Source: Streptomyces puniciscabiei (GTDB lineage Bacteria > Actinomycetota > Actinomycetes > Streptomycetales > Streptomycetaceae). Taken from it: DNA of 64,000 nt. Shown here one piece after another: positions 1 through 8,179 of this stretch. The stretch spans positions 5,126,001 to 5,190,000 of the forward strand of contig NZ_VFNX01000001.1 in the NCBI RefSeq assembly GCF_006715785.1. Reading direction: 5' to 3'. Positions within the stretch are counted from its first letter, which is position 1; each line of letters begins with the position of its first letter. The notes under the pieces are model-generated. The model was given only the letters and a program-made list of their open reading frames with translations, did not search any database and was not told the origin of the DNA. A program made the translations under genes and the position numbers.

Positions 1-275
1 CACTGGTAGAGGAACGTGACGACGACGAGCGCGCCGAAGGCCTCCTCCACGTCCAGGACCACCGTGTCCCACAGGGACAGGCCGAGGTGTTCGGAGGCGC
101 CGATGACATCACCGCGCGAGGTCACGAGGTCGAGGCCGCCCTTCGTGGCCAGCGAGGGCACGTCGGTGACGAGGGCGGTGACGCGGTGGAAGGTGAGGAC
201 GGCCAGCACGGCGGCCACCACCGCCACCAGTGCGAAGTCTATGGACCAGGCCAGGGCGCGGCGCAGCTTGAGCAC
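1..275 (-). CDS. RDD-family membrane protein (partial, C-terminus off window)
   Basis: This is the N-terminal part of a gene that runs off the left edge. It starts at GTG 275 with a good ribosome site (GGGGGAG, 5 nt before the start). The translation begins MLKLRRALAWSIDFALVAVV, the basic-then-hydrophobic opening with the Arg-Arg and Asp-Phe residues typical of the first RDD transmembrane helix. About 91 residues are visible, including a second hydrophobic stretch (AFGALVVVTFLY) at the edge. RDD proteins are membrane proteins of mostly unknown role, some linked to ion or small-molecule transport. It lies 48 nt downstream of cobS on the same strand, so the two may be co-transcribed. Family assignment is moderately sure; function is not known. 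Confidence 0.72.
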   Translation of the reverse strand, partial: MLKLRRALAWSIDFALVAVVAAVLAVLTFHRVTALVTDVPSLATKGGLDLVTSRGDVIGASEHLGLSLWDTVVLDVEEAFGALVVVTFLYQ

Positions 276-323
276 GGAACTCCCCCGAATCACAACGCTC
301 TTGTCCGTGTACGGCAGAGCAGC

Positions 324-1109
324 TTAGCGGCCCAGGGACAGCACGATGAGGGCGCTTGTCGCCGCCGTCTCCGCCAAAGCCCCGAAGACGTCCCCCGTCA
401 CCCCGCCGAACCGGCGCACGCAGCGGCGCAGCAGGAGGTCGGCCACGGCCAGGGACAGCAGGACCGCGGCCGCCGTACGCACGGCGTCGTACGGGCCCAG
501 CGCCGTGCCCCAGGCCGCCGAACCGATCGTGAGGGCTGCCGTGACGGCGAGCGCGCCCGGTACCGGCACCACCCCGGCGACCGCCGCCCCCAGCCCCTCC
601 GGGCGGGCGGCCGGCACTCCGGTGCGGGCGGCCAGGGTGAGGGCGAGCCGGGCCGTGACCGCCGAGACGACCGCCGCCAGGGCACCCCGCGCCCAGGAGT
701 CGCCGTACAGCTGTGCCAGGACGGCGACCTGGGCCAGGAGCACCAGGACCAGGGTGATGACGCCGAACGGCCCGATGTCCGACTGCTTCATGATCCGCAG
801 CGCGTCCTCGGCGGGCTTGCCGCTGCCCAGGCCGTCGGCGGTGTCGGCGAGGCCGTCGAGGTGCAGCCCCCGGGTGAGCGCCGCCGGTACGGCGACGGAG
901 GCGACGGCGGCGAGCAGCGGGCCGGCGCCGAGCAGGAGCAGCAGCAGTCCGAGCCCGGCCGCGCAGAGGCCCACGGCCAGGCCCGCGGCGGGGGCGCTCA
1001 GCATCCCGCCGCGGGCGGTCCCGCGGTCCCAGCGGTGCACCCGGACGGGCAGCACGGTGAGGGTGCCGAAGGCGAAGCGGAGGCCGTCGAGGGGGGAGGA
1101 CTTGCGCAC
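324..1109 (-). CDS. cobS: CobS, adenosylcobinamide-GDP ribazoletransferase
   Basis: CobS catalyses the last assembly step of cobalamin: it joins adenosylcobinamide-GDP (made by CobU) to alpha-ribazole or its phosphate (from CobT) at the membrane. The 261-residue protein has the family signature LHLDGLADTADGLG at residues 82-95, followed by DALRIMKQSDIGPFG at 102-116, and several hydrophobic helices. The length is normal. The start is GTG 1109. There is no clear Shine-Dalgarno sequence, but TAACCT lies 6 nt upstream of the GTG, so the mRNA may be leaderless. cobT and the cobU fusion lie 3-7 kb away on the same strand, with unrelated genes between them. Confidence 0.95.
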   Translation of the reverse strand: MRKSSPLDGLRFAFGTLTVLPVRVHRWDRGTARGGMLSAPAAGLAVGLCAAGLGLLLLLLGAGPLLAAVASVAVPAALTRGLHLDGLADTADGLGSGKPAEDALRIMKQSDIGPFGVITLVLVLLAQVAVLAQLYGDSWARGALAAVVSAVTARLALTLAARTGVPAARPEGLGAAVAGVVPVPGALAVTAALTIGSAAWGTALGPYDAVRTAAAVLLSLAVADLLLRRCVRRFGGVTGDVFGALAETAATSALIVLSLGR

Positions 1110-1169
1110 CGGCGCAGGTTACCGGGCGGTCGCGGAGCCGCCGTCCACCCCCGGGGATAAGGTGCGCAT

Positions 1170-1934
1170 ATGGGGCACTGGTGGGTACGGAACATCGTCG
1201 AACCGGGCAAGCTCCCCTTGCTGCTGGCTCTCGCCGCCTTCCTGCTCACGTTCGTCGTCACCCGGGTGATCACCCGGCTGATCCGGGCCGGCAAGGGCCC
1301 GTTCGGGAACGTCAGGGCGGGCGGGATGCACATCCACCACGTCGTCCCCGGGGTCGTCCTCACCGTCGTCGGCGGGTTCGGCATGCTCGCCAGCGACTGG
1401 CACGGCGCGGCCGGCACCGTCGCCGCCGTCCTGTTCGGGATGGGCGTCGGGCTGGTGCTGGACGAGTTCGCGCTGATCCTGCATCTGGACGACGTGTACT
1501 GGACCGAGGAGGGCCGCAAGAGCGTCGAGATCGTCGTGCTCACCGCCGCCCTCGTCGGGCTGCTGCTCGCCGGGTTCGTCCCCTTCGGCGTCAACGACCT
1601 GTCCCCGCAGGAGCTCCAGGACCGCGGCGGCGCCCTCAGCACCATCGGCATGAACTTCCTCTGCGCGCTCATCGCCCTGAGCAAGGGCAAGGCGCGCGTC
1701 GCGGTCTTCGGGGTGGTCGTGCCGCTGGTCGCGCTGGTCGGCGCGGTACGGCTGGCCCGCCCCGGCTCCCCGTGGGCCCGCCGTTTCTACGGCCGCCGGC
1801 CGCGCGCCCGCGCCAAGGCCGCTCTGCGCGCCTACCGGCACGACCGCCGCTGGGCCCGGCGCAGCCGCGCCGTTCAGGACTGGATCGGCGGCAAGCCCGA
1901 CCCGCGCCCGGCCCGGCTGCCGGACCGCCGCTGA
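1170..1934 (+). CDS. Multi-pass integral membrane protein, function unknown
   Basis: The 254-residue protein has roughly five hydrophobic segments and a very basic C-terminal tail (RRPRARAKAAL and onward). Two polar motifs sit in or beside the membrane: HIHH at residues 54-57 and an acidic/His patch DEFALILHLDDVYW at 98-111. These could bind a metal or form a catalytic site, but I recognise no named family. It starts at ATG 1170, divergent from cobS with only 60 nt between. TAAGGT sits 6 nt before the ATG and no convincing ribosome site is visible, so it may be leaderless. Its 3' end overlaps the convergent rhomboid-like gene by 61 bp. Coding status is well supported; function is not. Confidence 0.8.
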   Translation: MGHWWVRNIVEPGKLPLLLALAAFLLTFVVTRVITRLIRAGKGPFGNVRAGGMHIHHVVPGVVLTVVGGFGMLASDWHGAAGTVAAVLFGMGVGLVLDEFALILHLDDVYWTEEGRKSVEIVVLTAALVGLLLAGFVPFGVNDLSPQELQDRGGALSTIGMNFLCALIALSKGKARVAVFGVVVPLVALVGAVRLARPGSPWARRFYGRRPRARAKAALRAYRHDRRWARRSRAVQDWIGGKPDPRPARLPDRR

Positions 1935-2638
1935 ACCCGCCACCGCATGCGGCCGTACACGTGGCGCGGCCTCAGGCGCAGCCGGTGTCCGTACCGGTGC
2001 CGCACCGCGACCGCGAGGCAGATCAGCCCCACGGCCATCAGCGCGGCCAGGTGCTCCTTGCCCGCCAGATTCTCCTTGACCAGCACCTCGGCGACCATCG
2101 CCAGGGTCACCGCGCCCGAGGTGACGTACGCGCCGTAGCGCCAGCTCACGAACACGGCGAGACCCACCACGGCCGCCGACGGACCGGTGTCCACCACCTG
2201 CGCGTCCGTCCACGGCAGCCCGAACGGGGCGTGCGCGCCCAGCGAGATGCCCACGCGCGCGTAGAGGGTTCCGGCGAGCGTGGCGGCGTACGCGATGACC
2301 AGCGTCCGCCACCAGCCGATGCACACCTCCGCGATCCCGAACACCAGCAGGATCTGGGTCAGCGCGCCCCACACCGGCAGATCCAGCGCCGGCACGAACA
2401 GCGACAGCGGCGTGCGCAGCAGGGCCAGCCACAGCGGGTCCTCGGCCCGTACGGCGCCCACGTCCTGCACGAACTGGTAGCCCCACGGCCGGTTCTGCAC
2501 GTACTGCAGCAGGGCCGTCAGGCAGACCGCGCCGAGGGTCATCGGTGCCGCCCGCAGGCGCCGCTCCGGCAGGGCCGTGCGTACGGTGACGTACAGCGGC
2601 CCCCACTCCTCACGGGCCCAGCGGGCGAGCGCTCTCAT
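1874..2638 (-). CDS. Rhomboid-like intramembrane protein
   Basis: This 254-residue multi-pass protein retains rhomboid active-site features. TGPSAAVVGL places a G-x-S-A motif at Ser154, and KEHLAALMAVGL places a His at 196 in the last membrane helix, as in the Ser-His dyad of rhomboid proteases. The fold is otherwise divergent, so proteolysis is an inference. It starts at ATG 2638 with GAGGAAC about 6 nt upstream. It follows the MprF-like gene by 46 nt on the same strand, and the two probably form an operon. The C-terminal 20 codons overlap the end of the opposite-strand membrane-protein gene. Confidence 0.8.
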   Translation of the reverse strand: MRALARWAREEWGPLYVTVRTALPERRLRAAPMTLGAVCLTALLQYVQNRPWGYQFVQDVGAVRAEDPLWLALLRTPLSLFVPALDLPVWGALTQILLVFGIAEVCIGWWRTLVIAYAATLAGTLYARVGISLGAHAPFGLPWTDAQVVDTGPSAAVVGLAVFVSWRYGAYVTSGAVTLAMVAEVLVKENLAGKEHLAALMAVGLICLAVAVRHRYGHRLRLRPRHVYGRMRWRVQRRSGSRAGRGSGLPPIQS

Positions 2639-2664
2639 CAGACGTTCCTCATCGGCCGTTGCTC

Positions 2665-2705
2665 AGCGGTGCGTGTCCGGGTGTCTAGCGGTGCGTGTCC
2701 AGGTG
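2665..2705. repeat. Imperfect 19-bp direct repeat at the end of the MprF-like gene
   Basis: AGCGGTGCGTGTCC followed by GGGTG (2665-2683) or AGGTG (2687-2705) occurs twice with a 22-bp period, 18 of 19 bases identical. The copy at 2687-2705 encodes the last codons of the MprF-like protein (HLDTH) plus most of the stop; the other copy lies just past the stop in the gap before the rhomboid-like gene. It looks like a small tandem duplication of a gene end. Confidence 0.8.
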
Positions 2706-4484
2706 CCTGCGGTGCAGCCACTTCGGCAGTCCCGGCGCCTCCAGGAAGCCCTCCGCGCGGGCCGAGGCGAGGCCGATGCGCAGCAGGTCCGCGCTCTTCT
2801 CGAAGAGCAGGAACCGCGGCTCCCAGATGGGCCGGTACTTGGCGTTGGCGCGGTACAGCGACTCGATCTGCCACCAGCGGGAGAAGAAGCTGAGCAGCGA
2901 CCGCCACAGCCTCAGCACCGGACCGGCACCGAGGCGCGCCCCACGTTCGAAGACCGACCTGAACATCGCGAAGTTGAGTGAGACCTGCGTGATCCCGATC
3001 TCGTCGGCGCGCCGCAGCAGTTCGATGACCATGAACTCCATCAGCCCGTTGTCGGAGTCCCGGTCGCGGCGCATCAGGTCCAGCGACAGCCCGCGCGGCC
3101 CCCAGGGCACGAAGGACAGCAGCGCGCGCAGCCTCCCCCCGGCGTCGGTGCACTCCAGCATCACGCACTGCCCGTCCTCGGGGTCCCCGAGCCGGCCGAG
3201 CGCCATGCTGAACCCGCGCTCGGTCGCCCCGTCCCGCCAGTCGTCCGCACGCTCGACGAGATACGCCATCTCGTCCGCCGGAATGTCCTCGTGCCGCCGG
3301 ATCCGCACCTGGTACCCGGCCCGCTTCACCCGGTTGTACGCCTGCCGGACCGTCCGCATCGCCCGGCCCTCCAGGGTGAAGTCGGCGACCTCCACGATCG
3401 CCTCGTCGCCGAGTTCCAGCGCGTCGAGCCCGTGCCGGGCGTAGACCGTCCCCGCCTCCTCGCTCGCCCCCATCACCGCCGGGATCCAGCCGTGTGCCCG
3501 CGCCTGGGCAAGCCACGGCACGATCGCGCCCGGCCACGCCTCCGGATCCCCGAGCGGATCCCCGGAGGCCAGGCTCACCCCGCCGACCACCCGGTAGGCG
3601 ACGGCCGCCTTGCCCGTGGGCGACCACACCACGCTCTTCTCCCGGCGCAGCGCGAAGTAGCCCAGCGAGTCCCGCTCGCCGTGCCGGTCCAGCAGGGCCC
3701 GCAGCTGCTTCTCGTCGTCCTCGGTGAGCGGGTCGACGGCGCGTCGGGAGCGGAACGCGGCGTAGAACACGGCGAGGACGAGGGCCGTGCTGAGCACGTT
3801 GATCGTGACGTTCGCCCAGTTCGGCGGGTCGATCCCGGGGAAGCGGGACTCGTCGGCGGCCACCGACACCAGGCGCAGGGCGCCGTAGTGCCAGCGCTCC
3901 CAGAAGGTCGAACGGGCCGCGTCCGGCGCCTGGTTGGTGACCGTCACCAGCAGCCCGGCCAGCAGGCTCGAGGCCAGCCCGCCGCCGACGGCGACCGTCG
4001 CCGCGAGCCGCGGGTTGGACCGGTCGCCCTTGGCGTAGAACTCCCGGCGGCCCACGAGCAGCGCGCCGAAGAACACGGTGGTGAGCCCCAGCGAGATCCA
4101 GTTCTGCGCATACCGCCGGATCTCCGGGAACGACACCATGGCGAACGCGAACAGGGCGAGGAAGGCGCCGCTGATCACCAGGTTGAGGATCCAGGCGGCC
4201 CGCTTCCGGCGCCGCATGGTGATCGCCAGGAAAGCGGTGAAGACGCCCGAGGCGAAGCCGGCCGTCAGCAGGTACGGGGTGAAGAAGTCGTCCTGATTGT
4301 GCCGGCGCACGTCCTGGCCGAGCGAGACCCAGACCGCGCTGAGGAAGTTGATGAAGGCGACGGTCCGCAGATACCAGACGGCGAAGGCGGCGGCCCGCCG
4401 GGAAGCCCCGGTGGACCGCCGCCCCTCCTCACCCGGACGCCCCGGCTCGACTTGCTGCGGCACGGCATTTCGGGCATCTCCCAT
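2685..4484 (-). CDS. MprF-like membrane protein with phosphatidylglycerol lysyltransferase (DUF2156) domain
   Basis: MprF proteins transfer an amino acid from aminoacyl-tRNA to phosphatidylglycerol, making the membrane less anionic. This 599-residue protein has about five to six membrane helices in residues 30-260 and a cytosolic GNAT-like DUF2156 domain over about 270-580. Recognisable segments are DRHGERDSLGYFALR, AVAYRVVGGVSLASGDPLGDP, MRTVRQAYNRVKRAGY and NGLMEFMVIELL. The N-terminal flippase half is shorter than in Staphylococcus MprF, as in many actinobacterial versions. The start is uncertain: ATG 4484 is the longest, with a weak ribosome site; GTG at codon 8 is an alternative. A rhomboid-like gene follows 46 nt downstream. 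The amino acid used cannot be read from sequence. Confidence 0.87.
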   Translation of the reverse strand: MGDARNAVPQQVEPGRPGEEGRRSTGASRRAAAFAVWYLRTVAFINFLSAVWVSLGQDVRRHNQDDFFTPYLLTAGFASGVFTAFLAITMRRRKRAAWILNLVISGAFLALFAFAMVSFPEIRRYAQNWISLGLTTVFFGALLVGRREFYAKGDRSNPRLAATVAVGGGLASSLLAGLLVTVTNQAPDAARSTFWERWHYGALRLVSVAADESRFPGIDPPNWANVTINVLSTALVLAVFYAAFRSRRAVDPLTEDDEKQLRALLDRHGERDSLGYFALRREKSVVWSPTGKAAVAYRVVGGVSLASGDPLGDPEAWPGAIVPWLAQARAHGWIPAVMGASEEAGTVYARHGLDALELGDEAIVEVADFTLEGRAMRTVRQAYNRVKRAGYQVRIRRHEDIPADEMAYLVERADDWRDGATERGFSMALGRLGDPEDGQCVMLECTDAGGRLRALLSFVPWGPRGLSLDLMRRDRDSDNGLMEFMVIELLRRADEIGITQVSLNFAMFRSVFERGARLGAGPVLRLWRSLLSFFSRWWQIESLYRANAKYRPIWEPRFLLFEKSADLLRIGLASARAEGFLEAPGLPKWLHRRHLDTHR

Positions 4485-4552
4485 GACGCAGGATCATATG
4501 GGTGTCGCTCCGGCGAACCTCACTTTTCCGCCGGGGGTTCGCCCGGAGCCGG

Positions 4553-5656
4553 TTACTCCTGGTCCGCGGTTTCCGGGCCGGCGGTCTCCTCCTCCGGCTC
4601 CTTCCCGGTCTCCGGCTTCTCGGGAAGCTCCGCGGCCAGCGCCGCCGCGGCCCGCACCAGCGGCAGAGCCAGCAGCGCACCCGTGCCCTCGCCGACCTTC
4701 ACCCCCTGCTGCAGCAGCGGCTCCAGGGCCATCCGGTCCAGCGCCTTGGCCTGCCCCGGCTCCCCGCTGTCGTGCCCGGCCAGCCACCAGTCCGGCGCCC
4801 GGAAGGCGACCCGCTGCGCGACCAGCGCGCAGCCGGCGGCCACCACCCCGTCGAGGAGCACCGGCAGTTTCCGCACCGCGCACTGCAGCAGGAACCCGGT
4901 CATCGCCGCGAGGTCCGCCCCGCCCACGGTCGCGAGCAGCTGCAGCTGGTCCCCGAGCACCGGCCGCGCCCGCCGGAGCGCGTCCCGGATCGCCGCGCAC
5001 TTGCGCATCCACGCCAGGTCGTCGATCGCGAGGCCGCCCCGCCCGGTCACCACCGACGCGTCCGTCCCGCACAGCGCCGCGATCAGCACCGCCGCGGCCG
5101 TGGTCCCGCCCACGCTGACGTCACCCAGCACCACCAGGTCCGTGCCCGAGTCGGCCTCCTCGTCGGCGACCGCGACGCCCGCGCGCAGCGCCGCCTCGGC
5201 CTCCTCCAGGGTGAGCGCGTCCTCGATGTCGATCCGGCCGCTGCCGCGCCGCACCCGGTGCCGTACGACGTCCTCCGGGAAGGAGTCGGGATCGCAGTCC
5301 AGGGCCATGTCCACGATCCGTACGGGAACCTCCTGCCGCCGCGCGAGCACGGACACCGGGCTCGCGCCCTCCAGCACGGCCCGCACCAGCTGCTCGGCAC
5401 TGCCCGCCGGGCGCGCCGAGACGCCCAGCTCGGCGACGCCGTGGTCACCGGCGAAGAGGATCACCTTCGGCCGCTCCACGGTCCGTACCGGAACGGCACT
5501 CTGCGCGGCGGACAGCCACTCGCCCAGCTCGTCGAGGCGGCCCAGCGCCCCGGGCGGCACGATCTGGCGCTCCCGCCGGGCCTCGGCGTCACGGCGCACG
5601 CCCCCGTCCGGGCGCTCGATCAGATCGGTGAAGTCGTCCAGATTAAGCCTGCTCAT
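4553..5656 (-). CDS. cobT: CobT, nicotinate-nucleotide:dimethylbenzimidazole phosphoribosyltransferase
   Basis: CobT makes alpha-ribazole phosphate, the lower-ligand nucleotide used by CobS. From ATG 5656 (MSRLNLDDFTDLIERP) the product has 367 residues. It shows ILFAGDHGVAELGVS at 66-80, the Gly-rich GGADLAAMTGF at 245-255, and GEGTGA with the probable catalytic Glu at 323. The acidic, proline-rich tail after about 345 is a lineage extension. The open frame continues upstream, but homology begins here. TACTGT lies 7 nt before this ATG with no ribosome site, consistent with a leaderless transcript. A methyltransferase gene on the opposite strand separates it from the cobU fusion. Confidence 0.93.
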   Translation of the reverse strand: MSRLNLDDFTDLIERPDGGVRRDAEARRERQIVPPGALGRLDELGEWLSAAQSAVPVRTVERPKVILFAGDHGVAELGVSARPAGSAEQLVRAVLEGASPVSVLARRQEVPVRIVDMALDCDPDSFPEDVVRHRVRRGSGRIDIEDALTLEEAEAALRAGVAVADEEADSGTDLVVLGDVSVGGTTAAAVLIAALCGTDASVVTGRGGLAIDDLAWMRKCAAIRDALRRARPVLGDQLQLLATVGGADLAAMTGFLLQCAVRKLPVLLDGVVAAGCALVAQRVAFRAPDWWLAGHDSGEPGQAKALDRMALEPLLQQGVKVGEGTGALLALPLVRAAAALAAELPEKPETGKEPEEETAGPETADQE

Positions 5657-5663
5657 TCGCCGA

Positions 5664-5669
5664 ACAGTA
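5664..5669 (-). promoter_or_regulatory. -10 hexamer of a probable leaderless cobT transcript
   Basis: Read on the minus strand, TACTGT ends 7 nt before the cobT ATG. That spacing would place transcription initiation at the start codon itself. There is no Shine-Dalgarno-like sequence in the gap. Confidence 0.45.
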
Positions 5670-5789
5670 CCGCCAGAGAACGAACGCTTCCGCGCCACAT
5701 GGCCACCACACCCCCATGACGTCGTTGCACCCAAGATCGGCATCCCATACGTTCCGGTTTGCAGCGGAATGTCGCCCAGGGAGCCGCCC

Positions 5790-6773
5790 ATGCCGACCTC
5801 GCCCTTCACGCCGACGCCCCTTCCGCGGTCCTCCGACCCGTTCCTCGAACCGCGCCGCGAGGACTGCCCCTGGTGCGGTTCGGCACGCCTGCGCACCCGG
5901 GTGCGCGTGGTCGACCCCCTGCGGCACCGGCCGGGCCGGTTCGCCGTCGACCAGTGCCGCGACTGCGCCCACGTCTTCCAGAACCCCCGGCTCACGGCCG
6001 AGGGATTCGCCTTCTTCCACCGGGACTTCTACGAACGGCACCTGGAGGAGTTCACCGCGCGCGTCCAGTCCGCCCACGCCGTCCGCCGACGGCACCGGGC
6101 CACCGCCCGGAGGCTGTCGGCGCTGGCCGAGGCGGAGAGCTGGCTGGACGTGGGCACCGGCCACGCCCGTTTCCCCGAGGCGGCGAAGGAGTTCTTCCCC
6201 TACACGAGCTTCGACGGCCTGGACCCGACGGCCCGGGTGCAGCAGGCCCAACTGGAGGAGCGGGTCGAGGAGGCCCACCGCGGCTACCTCGCCACCCCCG
6301 GCATGACGGCCCGGCTGCGCGGCCGGTACGACGTGGTCAGCATGTTCCGGCATCTGGAGCACACCCCCGACCCGCGCGCCGAACTCCGCGCCGCCCTCAT
6401 GGCCCTCCGCCCCGGCGGCCACCTCGTCGTCGAGGTCGCCGACCCCCGCTGCGGGTTCGCCGCGCTGCTCGGCAGGCTCTGGCTCCCGTACGGCCAGCCC
6501 CGTCACCTGCACCTGTTGCCCCTGGCAAATCTGCGGGCGGAGCTGGAGAGCCTCGGCTGCACGGTTCTGGTGATCGACCGTACGGATCCCCACGTGCCTC
6601 ACGACCTGTCGGGCGCCGTGGCCCTGGCCTCGGCCCCGCATGCCGCACTGACCGCCGCCGCGGCGCCCGTGCGGGTGCTGGCCTCGGTTCTGGACCACGC
6701 CCTGGCACCCCTGCTGCGCCGCACACCGTTCTCCAACGCATACAGGATCGTGGCCCGCAAGGACCGTGGCTGA
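5790..6773 (+). CDS. Class I SAM-dependent methyltransferase with N-terminal zinc-binding domain
   Basis: The 327-residue protein opens with a four-cysteine zinc module (C26-x2-C29 in CPWCGS, C56-x2-C59 in QCRDCA). A Rossmann methyltransferase domain follows: motif I WLDVGTGHARF at 118-128, YDVVSMFRHLEHTPDP for the post-II/IV region, then LRPGGHLVVEV. This architecture is common among sugar or small-molecule C/O-methyltransferases; the substrate is unknown. The start at ATG 5790 is chosen because AGGGAG lies 7 nt upstream; ATG 5769 is possible but has a poorer site. It is transcribed against the flanking cobT and cobU genes and shows no pathway link to them. Confidence 0.85.
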   Translation: MPTSPFTPTPLPRSSDPFLEPRREDCPWCGSARLRTRVRVVDPLRHRPGRFAVDQCRDCAHVFQNPRLTAEGFAFFHRDFYERHLEEFTARVQSAHAVRRRHRATARRLSALAEAESWLDVGTGHARFPEAAKEFFPYTSFDGLDPTARVQQAQLEERVEEAHRGYLATPGMTARLRGRYDVVSMFRHLEHTPDPRAELRAALMALRPGGHLVVEVADPRCGFAALLGRLWLPYGQPRHLHLLPLANLRAELESLGCTVLVIDRTDPHVPHDLSGAVALASAPHAALTAAAAPVRVLASVLDHALAPLLRRTPFSNAYRIVARKDRG

Positions 6774-6872
6774 CCGCGGGAGTGTGGTGGGCTGGTCGAG
6801 CCCACGCGGCGGAGCCGCACATCGATACCGCCCCGCGCCCCTTCGAGGGCGCCGGTGAGCGACCCCACCACG
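6774..6872 (-). repeat. Streptomyces extragenic GGGGCGCGGGG repeat, copy 1
   Basis: Read on the minus strand this holds AAGGGGCGCGGGG, then GCGGCTCCGCCGCG, then a GGGCTCGACCAGCCC inverted repeat. The same modules occur near 25.02, 29.80, 48.63 and 59.05 kb. It fills the convergent gap between the methyltransferase and the cobU fusion and probably forms stable hairpins. Confidence 0.7.
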
Positions 6873-6895
6873 CACAGCCGATCACCGGGCGCCCC

Positions 6896-8098
6896 TCAAC
6901 CCCGGAGCACCAACGCCTGCCCCGCCACCACCAACAGCACCTGCTCGCACTCCTCCCCGAACGCCGCGTTCAGCCGCCCGAGTTCGTCCCGGTACCGCCG
7001 CCCGGACGCGGTCGCCGGCACGATCCCCGACCCCACCTCGTTGGAGACGGCGACAACGGTCCGCCGAGTCGACCGCACCGCCTCCGTCAGCTCCCGTACC
7101 CGCGAGCGCAGCGTCTTCTCACCCCCGCCCGCCCACTCCGCGTCGTCCCACGCCCCGACGGCGTCCATGGCATCCGTCAGCCACAGCGAGAGGCAGTCGA
7201 TCAGCAGCGGCGGCCCGTCCTCGCCCAGCAGCGGCACCAGGTCCGTCGTCTCCGCCGTACGCCACGACCCCGGCCGCCGCTCCCGGTGCGCGGCCACCCG
7301 CTCGGCCCACTCGCCGTCCCCGCCCCGCGTCCCGCCGGTCGCCACGTACAGCACGTCCGGGAAGGACGCGAGCCGCCGCTCGGCCTCCACCGACTTGCCC
7401 GAGCGCGCCCCGCCCAGCACCAGTGTCCGGCGCGGCACGTCCGGCACGTCCTCGTACGCGCCGACCGGGAGCGTCGTACCGTCCGGCACCGCCCGCGCCC
7501 CGGCCGCCGCCAGCCGGCGCCTGAGCTCCGCGCCGGGCGGCACGTCATGGTCGAGGTGGACGGCGAGCACATCGGTGGTCGGGCCGGCCGAACCCACCGC
7601 CCGCAGGCGTGCCAGCGCGTCCGGGCGGCCGACGACGTCCATGAGGACCATGTCGTACGACTCCGCCGTCGCCTCCTGAAGACCCGCCGGCGCCCCGCCC
7701 GGCGGCAGATACAGCAGCCGTTGTCCGTCCGGCCCGGTCACCGCGTAGCCGGTGCCGCCCGCGTCCATCGCCACGGCCCGTACCCGATGCCCCGTCAGCA
7801 GCGCCAACTCCCGTCCGTCGGGCACCCTCCCGGGCTGCGGCAGCCCGGCCGGCACCTCCACCGCCGGTCCGTCGTGCGGATGCGACAGCAGCACCTGACG
7901 CACCCCGGCGAGCGAATGCCCGGCCCGCGCCGCCGCGAACGCCGCGCCCGGCGTCAGGTCGAGCAGCAGCTCCCCGTCGACCAGCACGGCGGTGGCCGCG
8001 CGGGCGTCCGGCCCCAGCGCACCCGCGCAGGCGGCGCAGGGACAGCCGGGTCGCGGCAGCCCAGCCGGGGCACCAGTACCGAGCAGAGTGATTTCCAC
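6896..8098 (-). CDS. cobU: CobU (adenosylcobinamide kinase/guanylyltransferase) fused to an N-terminal metallo-beta-lactamase-like domain
   Basis: The C-terminal part, from about residue 224, is CobU: it phosphorylates adenosylcobinamide and then transfers GMP from GTP. It has the P-loop GGARSGKS at 229-236, LLIDCLSLWLTDAM, and SNEVGSGIVP near the end. CobU alone is about 180 residues, so half of this 400-residue protein is extra. The N-terminal 220 residues (ITLLGTGAPAGLPRPGCPC) resemble a metallo-beta-lactamase/PqqB-like fold, but the HxHxDH metal motif is reduced to SHPHDGP, so hydrolase activity is doubtful. The chosen start is GTG 8098 with GGTGAG upstream; GTG 8113 would add five residues. 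cobT is the next gene on this strand. Confidence 0.88.
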   Translation of the reverse strand: MEITLLGTGAPAGLPRPGCPCAACAGALGPDARAATAVLVDGELLLDLTPGAAFAAARAGHSLAGVRQVLLSHPHDGPAVEVPAGLPQPGRVPDGRELALLTGHRVRAVAMDAGGTGYAVTGPDGQRLLYLPPGGAPAGLQEATAESYDMVLMDVVGRPDALARLRAVGSAGPTTDVLAVHLDHDVPPGAELRRRLAAAGARAVPDGTTLPVGAYEDVPDVPRRTLVLGGARSGKSVEAERRLASFPDVLYVATGGTRGGDGEWAERVAAHRERRPGSWRTAETTDLVPLLGEDGPPLLIDCLSLWLTDAMDAVGAWDDAEWAGGGEKTLRSRVRELTEAVRSTRRTVVAVSNEVGSGIVPATASGRRYRDELGRLNAAFGEECEQVLLVVAGQALVLRG

Positions 8099-8179
8099 GG
8101 GATCGATTCTCACCTGTCTCAGCAGGTCTTGCGCTTCCGGCTAGGCTGCGAGCACGAGTTGGATCACTAGGAGGCCCAC

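Noticed and set aside
1..8113. A cobalamin riboswitch controlling the cob genes.
   Set aside because: I see no B12-box-like conserved block upstream of cobS, cobT or the cobU fusion, and cobS and cobT appear leaderless.
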